From assembly GCF_031729055.1 (NCBI RefSeq), contig NZ_JAVMIP010000028.1:1-32274 (forward strand): a stretch of 32,274 bases of DNA. The letters are read 5' to 3'. The position numbers were made by a program, and so were the translations under genes. Shown here one piece after another: positions 15,482 through 25,287 of the stretch. Origin of the DNA: Pseudocalidococcus azoricus BACA0444. Its GTDB lineage: Bacteria > Cyanobacteriota > Cyanobacteriia > Thermosynechococcales > Thermosynechococcaceae. Each line of letters begins with the position of its first letter. Within the stretch, counting starts at the first letter, position 1. The notes beneath the pieces were generated by a model. The model made no database searches, was not told the origin of the DNA, and saw nothing but the letters and a program-made list of their open reading frames with translations.

Positions 15482-16624
15482 CTAGGGCTGGGCTGGGGGT
15501 AGGGTTTGGCAGTGTTGATGAAGGTTTCCGTAGTAGGCGAGCGCCCGATATTGGGTCAGGGTGCAAGTTTGGGCATTTAACCAGGCCTGTTGTTCCTTGA
15601 TGGAGGTTTGGCTGCTTTCTAAAAGTTGACTCAGGAGGGATTGACGATCCGGGCGAATCCGCACGAGGGCATAGTCACCTTGAATATTGGCAGCTTTAGC
15701 CAGGGCTTCTAGGGTTTGGGGGCGGTTACGGGTGCCATCAATTAAGCCATAGGCTTGGGCCTGCTGATTGCCAAAGATCATCGCCCCCATTTTGGTGCGG
15801 AGGGTTTCCGGTTTAATCTGCCGGGCCTGGGCGACATGGTTGACAAAATTGCTGTATTCCTGATCCACACCGGCCTGGAGTTGTTGCAGTTCTTCCGGAG
15901 TTGGCCGCCGAAAGGGATTGCCGAGATCTTTGCCCCGTCCCCCGGAAATCGTGACTGATTCAATGCCGCCCGTGGTGGTCACGCCCCCGCCAAGTAAGCC
16001 CTCGTTAATCGCTGTCGGTTGATTGTAGTAGGTAAGATTTGGCCCCAAGATACCAATACTGCCCACATAGCTGCCATAGTCGGCATAAATTTTATCGGCC
16101 CCCACCATGGCCCAGACGCCCCCAGAGGCTGACAGTCCCTCAACAAAGGCATAGACTGGATGACCTGTTTTTTCCTGATAGGCTTTGATGCCGTCATAGA
16201 TGGCCTGGGAGCCAAAGATGGTGCCGCCGGGGGTAGTGATTTCCAGGAAGACGGCCTTAATGGTTTTGTCATCAGCGGCTTTTTTGAGGTCTGCCTGAAT
16301 GTCATAGCCATAGGTAATCCCCATCAAGCTGCCAAAGTTAAAGGGATCATTCCCCTCCGTTGGGCTACCGAGGATGGGGCCGTTGATATTAATTTTTAAA
16401 ATTCGCTGCTGACTGCTTTCTGTGCCGGAAATGAATTCATAGGGATCGCTGTCCTTGGCCTGGTCGCCCCCGAGTATCAAGCCTAAAATCACAATCAAGA
16501 CCGTTAAACCTGCGCCAATCACCGCCAAGCTCATAAACAAGCTGAAGGTGCCAAAGAAGATACTGCTCATTTGTCGGAGGGTAGTTGGCCAAAAGGGGGG
16601 TAATGGGTCGCCAGACTTACTCAT
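15482..16624 (-). CDS. sppA: SppA-type peptidase, family S49
   Basis: A membrane-anchored serine peptidase that degrades cleaved signal peptides or, in cyanobacteria, thylakoid proteins under light stress. The 380-aa product has a transmembrane segment at about residues 22-52, then one S49 domain: RILKININGPI, AVFLEITTPGGTI, VEGLSASGGVWAMVGADKIYADYGSYVGSIGI (about 161-192) with presumed nucleophile Ser167. The usual S49 general-base lysine lies in a GKYK-type segment; here the aligned text is GGRGKDLGNPFRR (228-240), with Lys232 shifted relative to that position. I recall the same GR-KDLGNPF variant in other cyanobacterial proteins. It is convergent with the invertase and 44 bp downstream of the AI-2E family gene. 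Confidence 0.88.
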   Translation of the reverse strand: MSKSGDPLPPFWPTTLRQMSSIFFGTFSLFMSLAVIGAGLTVLIVILGLILGGDQAKDSDPYEFISGTESSQQRILKININGPILGSPTEGNDPFNFGSLMGITYGYDIQADLKKAADDKTIKAVFLEITTPGGTIFGSQAIYDGIKAYQEKTGHPVYAFVEGLSASGGVWAMVGADKIYADYGSYVGSIGILGPNLTYYNQPTAINEGLLGGGVTTTGGIESVTISGGRGKDLGNPFRRPTPEELQQLQAGVDQEYSNFVNHVAQARQIKPETLRTKMGAMIFGNQQAQAYGLIDGTRNRPQTLEALAKAANIQGDYALVRIRPDRQSLLSQLLESSQTSIKEQQAWLNAQTCTLTQYRALAYYGNLHQHCQTLPPAQP

Positions 16625-16668
16625 GGGGTGTCCTACATATCAACGTCAATAAAAGAGGGAAACCTCCT

Positions 16669-17826
16669 CTAAGATAGCGGGGATAATCCCTCACGGCCGA
16701 TGGGGTCTGCCTCAGTGGGGGTTAGACTTTCGGGGGCCGCTAAGGGTTCATCCCAACGGGAGCGCAGACTGATCAGGGCGGTTTTAATGACTACGGCAAT
16801 CGGCACAGCCACCACCACTCCCAACAGGCCGCCCACCTTGGCCCCAGCTAAGATCGCCAGAAACACCCAGACTGGATTCAGACCGGTGACACTGCCAATA
16901 ATCCGGGGGGCAATGAGGTTTTCTAAAATCTGCTGCAAGATAAACGACCCCGCCAAGACCCGTAGCCCCAGCCAAGCATCCTGTAAAGTCACGAGTAAGG
17001 TCACAGCAATAATTCCCACCGTGCCGCCAAAGGGAACCAGAGCCATGATCCCAATCGTGATCCCAAAGAGGAGGCCAAAGGGAACCTTCAGAAATAGGAA
17101 AATACTCACCAGGCCCACCCCCATGCACGTCCCCAGAATCAGTTGCCCGATAAAGTAATTTTGAAAACTACTGCGAATAGTTTGGGAGGTGCGCCCACGC
17201 ATGGGACTAGGAAGCCAAGTAACGAGACTATCCCAGAGTTCATCCCCATGCTGAAGGAGATAGAAGGTCAAAACAGTAGTTAGAATCACGTTAATAACTA
17301 CATCAACCACACTGCTGACGGTTCCGAGGAGGAGATTGAGGGCTTCCCGAGCTACGGCCTGGAGTTGTTCTTTGAGGCGCTCCAGAAGTTGATTGGCAAG
17401 GGCATCCACATCGACAGTGATCGGTAAATTTAAGGTATCCAACCACTGACCAAACTCTAAGAGCCGCTGCTGCCCTGAACCGACCCACTCCGGTAAGCGG
17501 ACAACCAATTGCTGGGCCTGGTTCAAGACCACCGGCACTAAGGTCACACCCAGGCCAGCCAGAATTAACAAAGTCAAGAGAAAAACAACAATGGCGGCTG
17601 GCCCCCGTAAATTCCCTTGGGATTCAATCCAGGTGACTGGGTAATTCAGAATAAAGGCCAGGAGCGAGGCGAGGACGAGAACACCGACCAAGGTGCCAAA
17701 GTAACTGGAAATTGAAGCAAAGGCCCAAAAATTCAGGGTAATGATCGGCCCGGTTAAACCAATAATTAACAGACGCGTTGGTAACGATAGCTGCTGCCAC
17801 CAATTAAAGCCGTGGGACTGGGCCAT
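16669..17826 (-). CDS. AI-2E family (PerM/UPF0118) membrane transporter
   Basis: A 385-aa multi-spanning membrane protein of the AI-2 exporter/PerM family, whose members include AI-2 exporters and Na+/H+ antiporters; the substrate here is unknown. It shows the family layout: two or three N-terminal helices (LLIIGLTGPIITLNFW, LVGVLVLASLLAFILNYPV, AAIVVFLLTLLILAGLGV), a soluble helical loop (about 90-150), then a C-terminal cluster of helices with GQLILGTCMGVGL, FGITIGIMALVPFGGTVG and the conserved ILQQILENLIAPRIIG followed by LNPVWVFLAILAGAKVGGLLGVV. ATG at 17826 is preferred, with GGAG 7 bases upstream, over the GTG two codons earlier. Confidence 0.93.
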   Translation of the reverse strand: MAQSHGFNWWQQLSLPTRLLIIGLTGPIITLNFWAFASISSYFGTLVGVLVLASLLAFILNYPVTWIESQGNLRGPAAIVVFLLTLLILAGLGVTLVPVVLNQAQQLVVRLPEWVGSGQQRLLEFGQWLDTLNLPITVDVDALANQLLERLKEQLQAVAREALNLLLGTVSSVVDVVINVILTTVLTFYLLQHGDELWDSLVTWLPSPMRGRTSQTIRSSFQNYFIGQLILGTCMGVGLVSIFLFLKVPFGLLFGITIGIMALVPFGGTVGIIAVTLLVTLQDAWLGLRVLAGSFILQQILENLIAPRIIGSVTGLNPVWVFLAILAGAKVGGLLGVVVAVPIAVVIKTALISLRSRWDEPLAAPESLTPTEADPIGREGLSPLS

Positions 17827-18017
17827 GACCACACTCCAAAAGGACTGCTCTTATTATTCACCAGCCTATTACCCTTCCGGCAACCTTCTAGGCGAACTTC
17901 AGTCCGTGGGAGCGGGACACTGTTTGCTAAAATGTCATGTTGGGCCATCCAGCCGTTGCCAGGCCAAATCCAAATCCTGTCAAACACTACTCATTTACTA
18001 ATTTTCAACCAAAAATT

Positions 18018-19598
18018 ATGCCAAAGGTTCTTGTTTCCGATCCGATTGAACAGGTGGGTTTAGATTTGTTGGCGCAAGTGGCCCAGGTGGATGTCCAAAC
18101 GAATTTATCTCCAGCGGAATTAGTGGCAATTATTCCTGGCTATGATGCCTTGATGATCCGCTCTGGAACCAGGGTCACGGCGGAAGTGATCGCGGCGGCC
18201 AATCAACTCAAAATTATTGGTCGGGCCGGTGTGGGGGTGGATAATGTGGATGTCCCGGCGGCGACGCGCAAAGGCATTGTCGTGGTTAACTCCCCAGAAG
18301 GCAATACAATTGCAGCGGCGGAACATACCCTGGCGATGATGCTGTCCCTAGCCCGTCACATTCCCGATGCCAATGTCTCTTTGAAAAGCGGGGCCTGGGA
18401 GCGCAAACCATTTACCGGCGTTGAAGTGTATAAGAAAGCTCTAGGGGTGATTGGCTTGGGGAAAATTGGCTCCCATGTAGCAACGGTAGCGCGGGCGTTG
18501 GGAATGCGGATTTTAGCTTACGATCCCTATCTTTCGATTGAGCGGGCAGAGCAGTTGGGCTGTCGGTTGGTGGAGTTGGATGTGTTGTTCTCAGAATCTG
18601 ACTTTATTACGCTCCATTTACCGAAAACCCCGGAAACCCAGCATTTAATTAATGCCGCAGCCTTAGCCAAGATGAAGCCCACTTGCCGGATTATTAACTG
18701 CGCCCGGGGTGGGATTATTGATGAGGCGGCCTTGGCGGCTGCCTTAAAAGCGGGAAAATTAGGCGGGGCGGCCCTGGATGTGTTTGAAACGGAACCCCTG
18801 AGGGAATCCCCCTTGAAAGACCTGGGCCTGGAGACCATTTTGACCCCCCACCTCGGAGCCTCCACCGAAGAAGCCCAGGCCAATGTGGCGATTGATGTAG
18901 CGGAACAAATTCGGGATGTCCTGCTGGGTTTGCCGGCCCGGTCGGCGGTGAATATTCCGGGATTGCGCCCAGATGTGCTGGAAAAGCTCACCCCCTATAT
19001 GCAACTGGCGGAAACCCTGGGGAATTTGGTTGGGCAGTTGGCCGGTGGGCGGGTGGAGTCCCTCGAAGTTCGGTTACAGGGTGAATTAGCCACTAACGAT
19101 AGTCAACCGATTGTAATTGCTGCTTTGAAAGGATTGCTCTCTCCAGCCCTACGGGAGCGGGTGAATTATGTCAATGCTGGCCTGGAAGCCAAGGAGCGGG
19201 GTATCCGGGTGGTGGAAACACGGGATTCTGATGAACGGGACTACACAGGCTCATTGCAGTTAATTGCCAAGGGGCCCTTGGAAACTCGCTCTGTTACGGG
19301 GGCCTTGTTGGGGGCCGATGAGTTACGGATCACCAGTATTGATGATTTTCCGATTAATGTGCCGCCGACTCGTTATATGTTGCTGACCGTACATCGGGAT
19401 ATGCCGGGGATTATCGGTAAAATTGGCTCACTTTTGGGGAGTTTTAATGTCAACATTGCCAGTATGCAGGTGGGGCGGAAACTGGTGCGGGGCGATGCGG
19501 TGATGGTGCTCAGTATTGATGACCCCTTACCGGAGGGCCTGCTGACGGAAATTACTAAGGTCTCTGGGATTCGGGATGCCTATATCGTTAATTTATAA
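18018..19598 (+). CDS. serA: D-3-phosphoglycerate dehydrogenase
   Basis: The enzyme oxidises 3-phosphoglycerate to 3-phosphohydroxypyruvate with NAD+, the first step of serine synthesis. The 526-aa product is the long form: an N-terminal substrate-binding domain ([17 protein letters not shown]), the NAD-binding [21 protein letters not shown] block, [14 protein letters not shown], the catalytic histidine in [13 protein letters not shown], an intervening ASB domain, and a C-terminal ACT domain (about 450-526, [19 protein letters not shown]) that usually senses serine. The start is the ATG at 18018, where family homology begins; the frame extends 27 codons further upstream but without similarity. 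prmA follows after 35 bp, a pairing I recall as common in cyanobacteria. Confidence 0.96.
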   Translation: MPKVLVSDPIEQVGLDLLAQVAQVDVQTNLSPAELVAIIPGYDALMIRSGTRVTAEVIAAANQLKIIGRAGVGVDNVDVPAATRKGIVVVNSPEGNTIAAAEHTLAMMLSLARHIPDANVSLKSGAWERKPFTGVEVYKKALGVIGLGKIGSHVATVARALGMRILAYDPYLSIERAEQLGCRLVELDVLFSESDFITLHLPKTPETQHLINAAALAKMKPTCRIINCARGGIIDEAALAAALKAGKLGGAALDVFETEPLRESPLKDLGLETILTPHLGASTEEAQANVAIDVAEQIRDVLLGLPARSAVNIPGLRPDVLEKLTPYMQLAETLGNLVGQLAGGRVESLEVRLQGELATNDSQPIVIAALKGLLSPALRERVNYVNAGLEAKERGIRVVETRDSDERDYTGSLQLIAKGPLETRSVTGALLGADELRITSIDDFPINVPPTRYMLLTVHRDMPGIIGKIGSLLGSFNVNIASMQVGRKLVRGDAVMVLSIDDPLPEGLLTEITKVSGIRDAYIVNL

Positions 19599-19633
19599 GT
19601 CAAGGTTTGCTGATTAAGCCGTAGGTTTGCGCC

Positions 19634-20557
19634 GTGATTAGTCGCTGGTGGGAAGTTAAGGTCACAGTGCCGCCAGTTAACTCGGAACAACGGGAACTTG
19701 CGGAAGAAACCATCTATTGGCGACTGCAAACCTTTGGCTGCCAGGGCATGGCCACAGAATACCAGGCCAGTACCGGCTTAACTATTCGGGCCTATTTGCC
19801 CCATCACCAGGCCAGTTTGTTGGATATTTCGGCCTTAGGGGTTTGGGTGCAACAGGATGTGATGGGGTTAAACCAGGCCCCGCCGCGGTTGCAATGGCAG
19901 TTGGTGGATGAAGAAGACTGGGCCCACAGTTGGCAACAATATTGGCATCCTCAGGAAATTGGTGAGAAGTTTTTGGTTTGCCCGGCCTGGTTAACGACAC
20001 CCCCACTCCATGAGCGATTTTTAATTCTCCTCGATCCAGGCATGGCCTTTGGCACGGGCACTCACCAAACTACACAGCTTTGTCTGGAAGCTTTGGAAAT
20101 GCAACTGGATGATACCTTTGAACCCCTGGGAGCTTTGACCTTAGCCGATGTTGGTTGTGGCAGTGGGATTCTCTCCGTCGCTGCTTTGTTACTGGGAGCA
20201 GAATTTGTCTATGCCCTGGACTTAGATCCCTTAGCGGTACAGGCCAGCCAGGAGAATTTTACCCTCAATCATCTCAAACCGGAGCAGTGGTCTGTTGCGG
20301 AGGGGAGCATTGAAACAATTCCTCAACCCGTTGATGGGCTGATCTGCAATATTTTGGCGGATGTGATTATCTCTCTAGTGCCGAAATTAAATGGAGTGAC
20401 AAAGCCGGGGGCCTGGGGGATTTTTAGCGGCTTGCTGCTGTCCCAAGCTCCCGAGGTAACTACGGCCCTGGAGGGCATTGGCTGGACGGTTACTAGTGTT
20501 TGGCGGCGGGATGACTGGTGCTGCTTAAATGCCCTGCGCGCAATCGAAATGGGATAG
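19634..20557 (+). CDS. prmA: Ribosomal protein L11 methyltransferase
   Basis: PrmA trimethylates amino groups of ribosomal protein L11 using S-adenosylmethionine. The 307-aa product has the N-terminal L11-recognition domain (WWEVKVTVPPVNSEQRELAEE), a linker with LLDPGMAFGTGTHQTTQLCLEAL (about 138-160), and the methyltransferase domain with motif I LADVGCGSGILSVAALLLGA followed by VYALDLDPLAVQASQENF. The NILADVI segment matches the usual NPPY-like position of PrmA (N-I-L-A). The start is GTG at 19634. It follows serA by 35 bp on the same strand, probably in one transcript. Confidence 0.95.
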   Translation: MISRWWEVKVTVPPVNSEQRELAEETIYWRLQTFGCQGMATEYQASTGLTIRAYLPHHQASLLDISALGVWVQQDVMGLNQAPPRLQWQLVDEEDWAHSWQQYWHPQEIGEKFLVCPAWLTTPPLHERFLILLDPGMAFGTGTHQTTQLCLEALEMQLDDTFEPLGALTLADVGCGSGILSVAALLLGAEFVYALDLDPLAVQASQENFTLNHLKPEQWSVAEGSIETIPQPVDGLICNILADVIISLVPKLNGVTKPGAWGIFSGLLLSQAPEVTTALEGIGWTVTSVWRRDDWCCLNALRAIEMG

Positions 20558-20571
20558 CTGGCCTGGGGGCG

Positions 20572-20928
20572 TTAGAGTTGGGCTTGATAGGAGGGACAGT
20601 CTTGGCAAGGCCCCCTTGGGTTGACCGCACAGCGTAGGATTGGTGACTGGGCGTTAAAAATACAGGTACTATCCCCAATTACCCAGGCCCCATTGACGAA
20701 CCGCCGCTCTCCATCCTCAGGGGCTGTCTGCACATAAAGGGCAATTTTATTCAGTTGATAGCGGCCAGCCCGGAGTTGATAGCGATGTCGCCGTTCCAAG
20801 ACCGTATAGGTTTGCCCCTGATGATCCAAGTAAGACCCTGGCTGGGGAGTCCAATCCAAATACACTTGCCCTAAGACTTGCCGGGGATTGACGAGATGGA
20901 GTTCAGTCGGGAGGTCAGCCGGAGTCAT
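20572..20928 (-). CDS. DUF6464-like cyanobacterial protein
   Basis: A 118-aa cytoplasmic protein of unknown function. The N-terminal half is beta-rich (GQVYLDWTPQPGSYLDHQGQ, then YTVLERRHRYQLRAGRYQL). The C-terminal third is cysteine-rich: GDSTCIFNAQSPILRCAVNP then GPCQDCPSYQ, four cysteines that could hold a metal. I associate the GD-(2)-C-(2)-NA-SP-(3)-RCAVNP-GPC-C pattern with a cyanobacterial family (DUF6464), with moderate certainty. It is convergent with prmA (14 bp apart). The ATG at 20928 was chosen over a TTG four codons upstream. Confidence 0.7.
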   Translation of the reverse strand: MTPADLPTELHLVNPRQVLGQVYLDWTPQPGSYLDHQGQTYTVLERRHRYQLRAGRYQLNKIALYVQTAPEDGERRFVNGAWVIGDSTCIFNAQSPILRCAVNPRGPCQDCPSYQAQL

Positions 20929-21141
20929 GTCAACAGCCAAAAACTGGTCTTTTCATTAAACGCCATTATGCCCTTGTTATTTCTTTTTTCCCAGTCTGAC
21001 AACCCAGCCGTCTTGCTACTTGATGACGCGCAGGCCAAGGGTCTCTGATCAATGTGAACAACGGCTTAGGCAATAATTGTGCCGCGATTTTGGGTTTATG
21101 CTGGGGTTAGGTTTTAGAACATCTATCCCAGACGTGATCCA

Positions 21142-22164
21142 ATGGAAATATCTAGAACAATGGGATTTGGCTTATTAGTGACCACGACTTTAGCACTACT
21201 CCAAATTGATTTGCCTAGGGTGACTGGTGCAAACTTAGCCATTAATCAGACCGTGGCCTGGTCGCAGCCCAACCCTGCTCGCAGACGGATTGCTGTTTTA
21301 GACTTTGAATTTGCCAGCACTGGTCTAACTGGGGCAGGATTAGGCAGTGGCGATGGTAGTTATGGCCCCTCTAAAGGCGTTAGTGACCTCTTGACCAATA
21401 AGCTGGTTCAAAGTGGCAATTTCATTGTTGTTGAACGTAGTCAAATCGAAAAGATTATTCAAGAACAAAATCTTGGGACTGCGGGGCGGGTGGATGCAGC
21501 AACAGCAGCCCAAATCGGTAGAATTCTTGGGGTTGATGTTGTTATTTTAGGTTCGATCACGAAGTTCAACGTCGAACAAAAACAATCCGGGGGCTTTGGG
21601 GGGGTTGGCATTGCGGTTTCGGTGAATGAATCTAAGGCCAATGCCATTGTCCAACTCACAGCCCGCTTAGTTAGCACCAGCACTGCCGAGATTTTAGCTG
21701 TAGCTCAAGGGGAGGGACAAACTTCCAAGCGGGAGAATCAAGTGTCTGTGGCTGGATTTGGGGGCGGGTCAAATACCAATAATATTGATTCTTTATTGAG
21801 TGGGGCAGCAGAGATAGCGGTGAGTCAGTTGGTGACAGAAATCAACAGTAATGCCGAGAAAATTAGCCTCCTGCCAGCCGTCCAACCCTCTCTGAATGCG
21901 GTCATTGCCGATGTGACGGGGGCGCAAATTACCCTCAACCGCGGTGGGAATGATGGCTATCGTCCAGGGATGAAACTGCGAATCGAGCGGGTTGTCAAAG
22001 AGGTCAAAGACCCCACCAATGGCCAAGTTTTACGAACCATTACGCAACCCATCGGACAAATGACCTTAACGGAGGTGGATGCTCGCTCATCCCTCGGGAT
22101 TGTGAACTCTGGAGTCGGTATAAAAGTTGGTGATGTCGCCAAACCGATTTCGGCCTCGCCCTAG
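21142..22164 (+). CDS. CsgG/HfaB-family protein
   Basis: A 340-aa protein with a CsgG-type core, the fold of curli secretion pores and related periplasmic proteins. After an N-terminal hydrophobic segment (about residues 7-23), the core reads RRIAVLDFEFAS, SDLLTNKLVQSGNFIVVERSQIEKIIQEQNLG, AAQIGRILGVDVVILGSITKF and AIVQLTARLVSTSTAEILA. Residues about 250-330 form a further beta domain (ITLNRGGNDGYRPGMKLRIERV). Canonical CsgG is a lipoprotein; no lipobox cysteine is present, so membrane attachment differs. No curli subunit or other csg gene is nearby, so a curli role is unlikely; cyanobacteria carry several such paralogues of unknown function. Confidence 0.85.
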   Translation: MEISRTMGFGLLVTTTLALLQIDLPRVTGANLAINQTVAWSQPNPARRRIAVLDFEFASTGLTGAGLGSGDGSYGPSKGVSDLLTNKLVQSGNFIVVERSQIEKIIQEQNLGTAGRVDAATAAQIGRILGVDVVILGSITKFNVEQKQSGGFGGVGIAVSVNESKANAIVQLTARLVSTSTAEILAVAQGEGQTSKRENQVSVAGFGGGSNTNNIDSLLSGAAEIAVSQLVTEINSNAEKISLLPAVQPSLNAVIADVTGAQITLNRGGNDGYRPGMKLRIERVVKEVKDPTNGQVLRTITQPIGQMTLTEVDARSSLGIVNSGVGIKVGDVAKPISASP

Positions 22165-22334
22165 GGGATCACGAACTTTTTGCAGGTCATAGCCTTCATC
22201 CTCAGTTAAATAATGCTGAATTGTGATTCTGTTTTATTAAGATTAAGGGTGTTATTGCCAACTTCGGTAGCCGCCGCGACCCGGCCAGGCCTGGAGATGA
22301 ATGTTGAATCTATCCAAAGTTTGGGGCAGTTGTC

Positions 22335-23888
22335 TTGAAACGCTTGTCTTTACCCCGTCAGTTCAATCCACAACTTCTTGGTGTTGCGGCCCTCTTTCTC
22401 TTGATTATGGGCATTGCCGCCGGGATCGTCAGTGGCAGTTGGGGGTTACTGCCGATCATTCTCTTGGGTTTGGCGGGCGGACTGCTCCTGGCCTGGTTAG
22501 TGATGCAAGCCCGAATTTCCCCTGGATTCTGGGGACGGCGTTCGACCCAAACCAGTGCCAATAACCTTTTGTCTTTAATTGCTGTTCTGGCTCTTTTAGG
22601 GATCCTCAATTTTCTTGGGGTGCGCTACGGAACCCAATTTGATCTGACAGAAAACCAGCAGTTTACCCTGGCCTTAGAATCTCAGGAGGTTCTCAAAGAG
22701 CTAAAACAGCCAGTTAATATCCTCGTTTTTGAGAGCAATCCCCCCAGTAGCCAGCGTCTGCTTTTGGAGCAATTTCAACGCCAAAGCCAAGGGAATGTGA
22801 GTTTTCAATTCATTGATCCGACTGAGCAACCGGGGTTAGCCAAAAAATTTAATATTCAACAAACTGGGGCAGTCATTCTCGAGTCCGGGAATCGCAGCCA
22901 GCCCCTAGAAGGAGAACTAAAGGAAGCCAACCTCACCCCTGCCTTGGTTAAAGTGACTGGAGATCAAACCACCCGAGCCTACTTTACCCAGGGTCATGGC
23001 GAGTTACCCTTGTCTGGGGGCAATGACAGTCTCTCCCAGGCCGTGGATGTTTTAAACAAGCGCAATGTCCAAAGCGAACCCCTGAATTTATTGACAAATC
23101 CCCAAGTGCCAGCCGATGCCAATGTGGTGATTGTGGCTGGGCCGCGCCAACGTTTCCTGGCCCCAGAGGTTACTGCCTTAGAAAACTTTCTCAAAGGGGG
23201 GGGAAGTGTCCTGTTGATGTTGGATCCCGATGTGACGACTGACCTGGAACCGCTTCTCAATGCTTGGGGCGTAAAACTAGATAACCGCTGGGTCATTGAT
23301 GGGTCTGGGGTGGCACAACAGGTGGGCCTGGGGCCAGATACGGTGGTGGCCTTTGACTACGGGACTCATCCCATTACCCAAAAATTTGCCCAAGGCCCCG
23401 CTCTTTTTCCCAAGGTACAGGCGGTCTTAGTGGCTCCCAATCCAAAAGATACGGTGGTAAATCTAGTTAGCAGTAGCCCGCAAACCTGGGCAGAATCAAA
23501 TTCGCAGGCCGAGAGCTTTAGTTATGATGCCAACCAAGATCAAATCGGCCCCTTAGCCTTGGGGGTAGCCATTACTCGTGAACTCGCACCTCAACATCAA
23601 GCAAATGGAACCAAGCCCGAAGATGCCCGTTTGATTGTGTTTGGAGATTCTGGTTTTGCCAGCAATAGCTTCTTTGAACAGGGCATTAATGGCGATTTAT
23701 TTGTCAATTCCATTCTTTGGTTAGGGGAACGGGATGATCAACCCCTGAGTATCCGGTCCAAAGATGCCACAAATCGCCGTCTATCCCTGAGTGTGGCTAC
23801 GAATCGCTGGGTGATTTTGATTAGTATTTTATTGTTGCCGCTGTTGGGATTTGGGATGGCGGTCGGGGCCTGGTGGCAACGGCGGTGA
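22335..23888 (+). CDS. GldG-like auxiliary component of an ABC transport system
   Basis: A 517-aa membrane protein of the GldG/ABC_transp_aux family, normally encoded with an ABC ATPase and a GldF-like permease. It has two N-terminal helices (about 13-55), a third at about 77-95 (LLSLIAVLALLGILNFLGV), a large extracytoplasmic region starting FDLTENQQFTLALESQEVLKEL (family hallmark), a GATase-like domain (AYFTQGHGELPL, VVIVAGPRQRFLAPEVTALENFL, GGSVLLMLDPD), and a C-terminal helix (WVILISILLLPLLGFGMAVGAW). Start is TTG at 22335; a stop lies ten codons upstream in frame. No ATPase or permease gene is adjacent. A G8 tract lies near 23196-23203. Confidence 0.88.
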   Translation: MKRLSLPRQFNPQLLGVAALFLLIMGIAAGIVSGSWGLLPIILLGLAGGLLLAWLVMQARISPGFWGRRSTQTSANNLLSLIAVLALLGILNFLGVRYGTQFDLTENQQFTLALESQEVLKELKQPVNILVFESNPPSSQRLLLEQFQRQSQGNVSFQFIDPTEQPGLAKKFNIQQTGAVILESGNRSQPLEGELKEANLTPALVKVTGDQTTRAYFTQGHGELPLSGGNDSLSQAVDVLNKRNVQSEPLNLLTNPQVPADANVVIVAGPRQRFLAPEVTALENFLKGGGSVLLMLDPDVTTDLEPLLNAWGVKLDNRWVIDGSGVAQQVGLGPDTVVAFDYGTHPITQKFAQGPALFPKVQAVLVAPNPKDTVVNLVSSSPQTWAESNSQAESFSYDANQDQIGPLALGVAITRELAPQHQANGTKPEDARLIVFGDSGFASNSFFEQGINGDLFVNSILWLGERDDQPLSIRSKDATNRRLSLSVATNRWVILISILLLPLLGFGMAVGAWWQRR

Positions 23889-23922
23889 TCTCCCTGCTGA
23901 CTATTAATTGGGAAACTAAATT

Positions 23923-24675
23923 ATGGTGACTTGGGCCGAACTGATCGGTTTACCCGCTTCCCAGTTCTATCGGATTACCCACCCCTTAAATATCTATGAT
24001 TCGCCGGCCTTAAGCTCCTTGGCAACCCAGGCCTGGGCAGGGCGTTATTTACAACTTTTCAATCTGCCACCCGAAAAAACCAGTTACCGGACAGGCCATG
24101 AAATTCTACTCTGGGAAGATCAGTATCCAGGTTGGCTGGCCGGGGAAGATTTAGCCCATTTAGAGCCGACCCCCCTATTATCCCCCCCGAAACAACTTAA
24201 ACGGGACGAGATTCTCCAGAGAATTCCGGCAATTATCGAGTTCTGTCACATGGCCAAAACCCGCTGTCATACCTATCTTTGGGGCGGAACCTTGGGGCCA
24301 AGTTATGATTGCTCCGGCTTAATCCAGGCCAGTTTTGCGGCGATGGGAATTTGGTTGCCTCGTGATGCCTATCAACAGGAGGGATTTGTAGCCCCAATTC
24401 CTAATCCTGGTGTAAATCCCGATGATTTAGTCCCTTATTTAGAATCGGGGGATCTGGTCTTCTTTGGCACACCGAGTAAAGCCACCCATGTCGGGTTATA
24501 TCTTGGCGGCGGTGAATATCTCCACAGTTCCGGCAAAGATCAAGGTCGCAATGGAATTGGCATGGATTCGCTACTGGGTCAAGATCACCCCAACCCTGAT
24601 CCGATTTCCCAGGCCTACTATCAGCAATTTCGCGGGGCAGGCCGAGTCATGACTAGTTTTAGTCCAAATCTTTAG
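23923..24675 (+). CDS. NlpC/P60 cell-wall endopeptidase with SH3-like domain
   Basis: A 250-aa cysteine peptidase that would cut gamma-D-glutamyl-diamino acid bonds in peptidoglycan peptides. The N-terminal third (about 13-82) resembles the bacterial SH3 domain of the cyanobacterial enzymes (YRITHPLNIYDSP...GRYLQL, EDQYPGWLAGEDL). The NlpC/P60 domain follows: YLWGGTLGPSYDCSGLIQASF with nucleophile Cys130, then ATHVGLYLGGGEYLHSSGKD with His189 and a third polar residue His201. No signal peptide is visible, as in the characterised Nostoc and Anabaena proteins, which are thought to act in cell-wall recycling. It lies 34 bp after the GldG-like gene. Confidence 0.92.
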   Translation: MVTWAELIGLPASQFYRITHPLNIYDSPALSSLATQAWAGRYLQLFNLPPEKTSYRTGHEILLWEDQYPGWLAGEDLAHLEPTPLLSPPKQLKRDEILQRIPAIIEFCHMAKTRCHTYLWGGTLGPSYDCSGLIQASFAAMGIWLPRDAYQQEGFVAPIPNPGVNPDDLVPYLESGDLVFFGTPSKATHVGLYLGGGEYLHSSGKDQGRNGIGMDSLLGQDHPNPDPISQAYYQQFRGAGRVMTSFSPNL

Positions 24676-24708
24676 GGGATTGATTGAGCAACACTGTGGG
24701 GTAAATTG

Positions 24709-25179
24709 ATGGCTCAAACCCTAATTGCAGTAGTCGGGGCAGGTGTTGCGGAAGCGGAGGGAATGGCCCAGGCCGAGGTAGTGGGTCAATTAATCGCAAG
24801 TCAGGGATGGGTCTTAATCTGTGGGGGCCTGGGAGGCGTGATGGCGGCGGCCTGTCGGGGGGGTAAACTTGCTGGGGGCCAAACTATCGGAATTTTGCCG
24901 GGGCCAGATCCCAACGCGGCCAATCCTTGGGTAGATATTGCCATTGCCACGGGGCTAGGAGAAGCTCGCAACACTATCATTGCCCAGGCCGCTGCGGGAC
25001 TCATCGCCGTTGGGGGGGAATTTGGCACCCTCTCAGAAATTGCTTTTGCCTTAAAGTTAGGAAAACCCGTCATTGGCCTGGGGACGTGGCAGCTTTATCG
25101 TCAAAACAAACTGGATCGGACAATTCAAGTGGCTCAAGATGCAGAGATGGCTGTAGCTCTCCTAAAAGCTTTAGTCTAA
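24709..25179 (+). CDS. TIGR00725-family LOG-like nucleotide-binding protein
   Basis: A 156-aa Rossmann-fold protein related to the LOG/SLOG superfamily. Visible motifs are IAVVGAGVAEAEG at the N-terminus, the ICGGLGGVMAAACRGGKLAGG loop (about 38-58) and the LIAVGGEFGTLSEIAFALKLGKPVIGL segment (about 99-125), a variant of the PGG-x-GT-x-x-E motif of LOG phosphoribohydrolases. Members of this subfamily have no established function, and the change from PGG to VGG argues against calling it a cytokinin-activating enzyme. The ATG at 24709 is preferred to a TTG one codon earlier. It follows the NlpC/P60 gene by 33 bp. Confidence 0.87.
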   Translation: MAQTLIAVVGAGVAEAEGMAQAEVVGQLIASQGWVLICGGLGGVMAAACRGGKLAGGQTIGILPGPDPNAANPWVDIAIATGLGEARNTIIAQAAAGLIAVGGEFGTLSEIAFALKLGKPVIGLGTWQLYRQNKLDRTIQVAQDAEMAVALLKALV

Positions 25180-25287
25180 GAACCCGTTCCCGTAATTTTC
25201 GATAATACAATGGTAAGAATCTGACGACTTTTCGACCGCAGCTACCTTTAGTTCCGAGTAGATTTCACACCCCCAAAAGCGACACCT

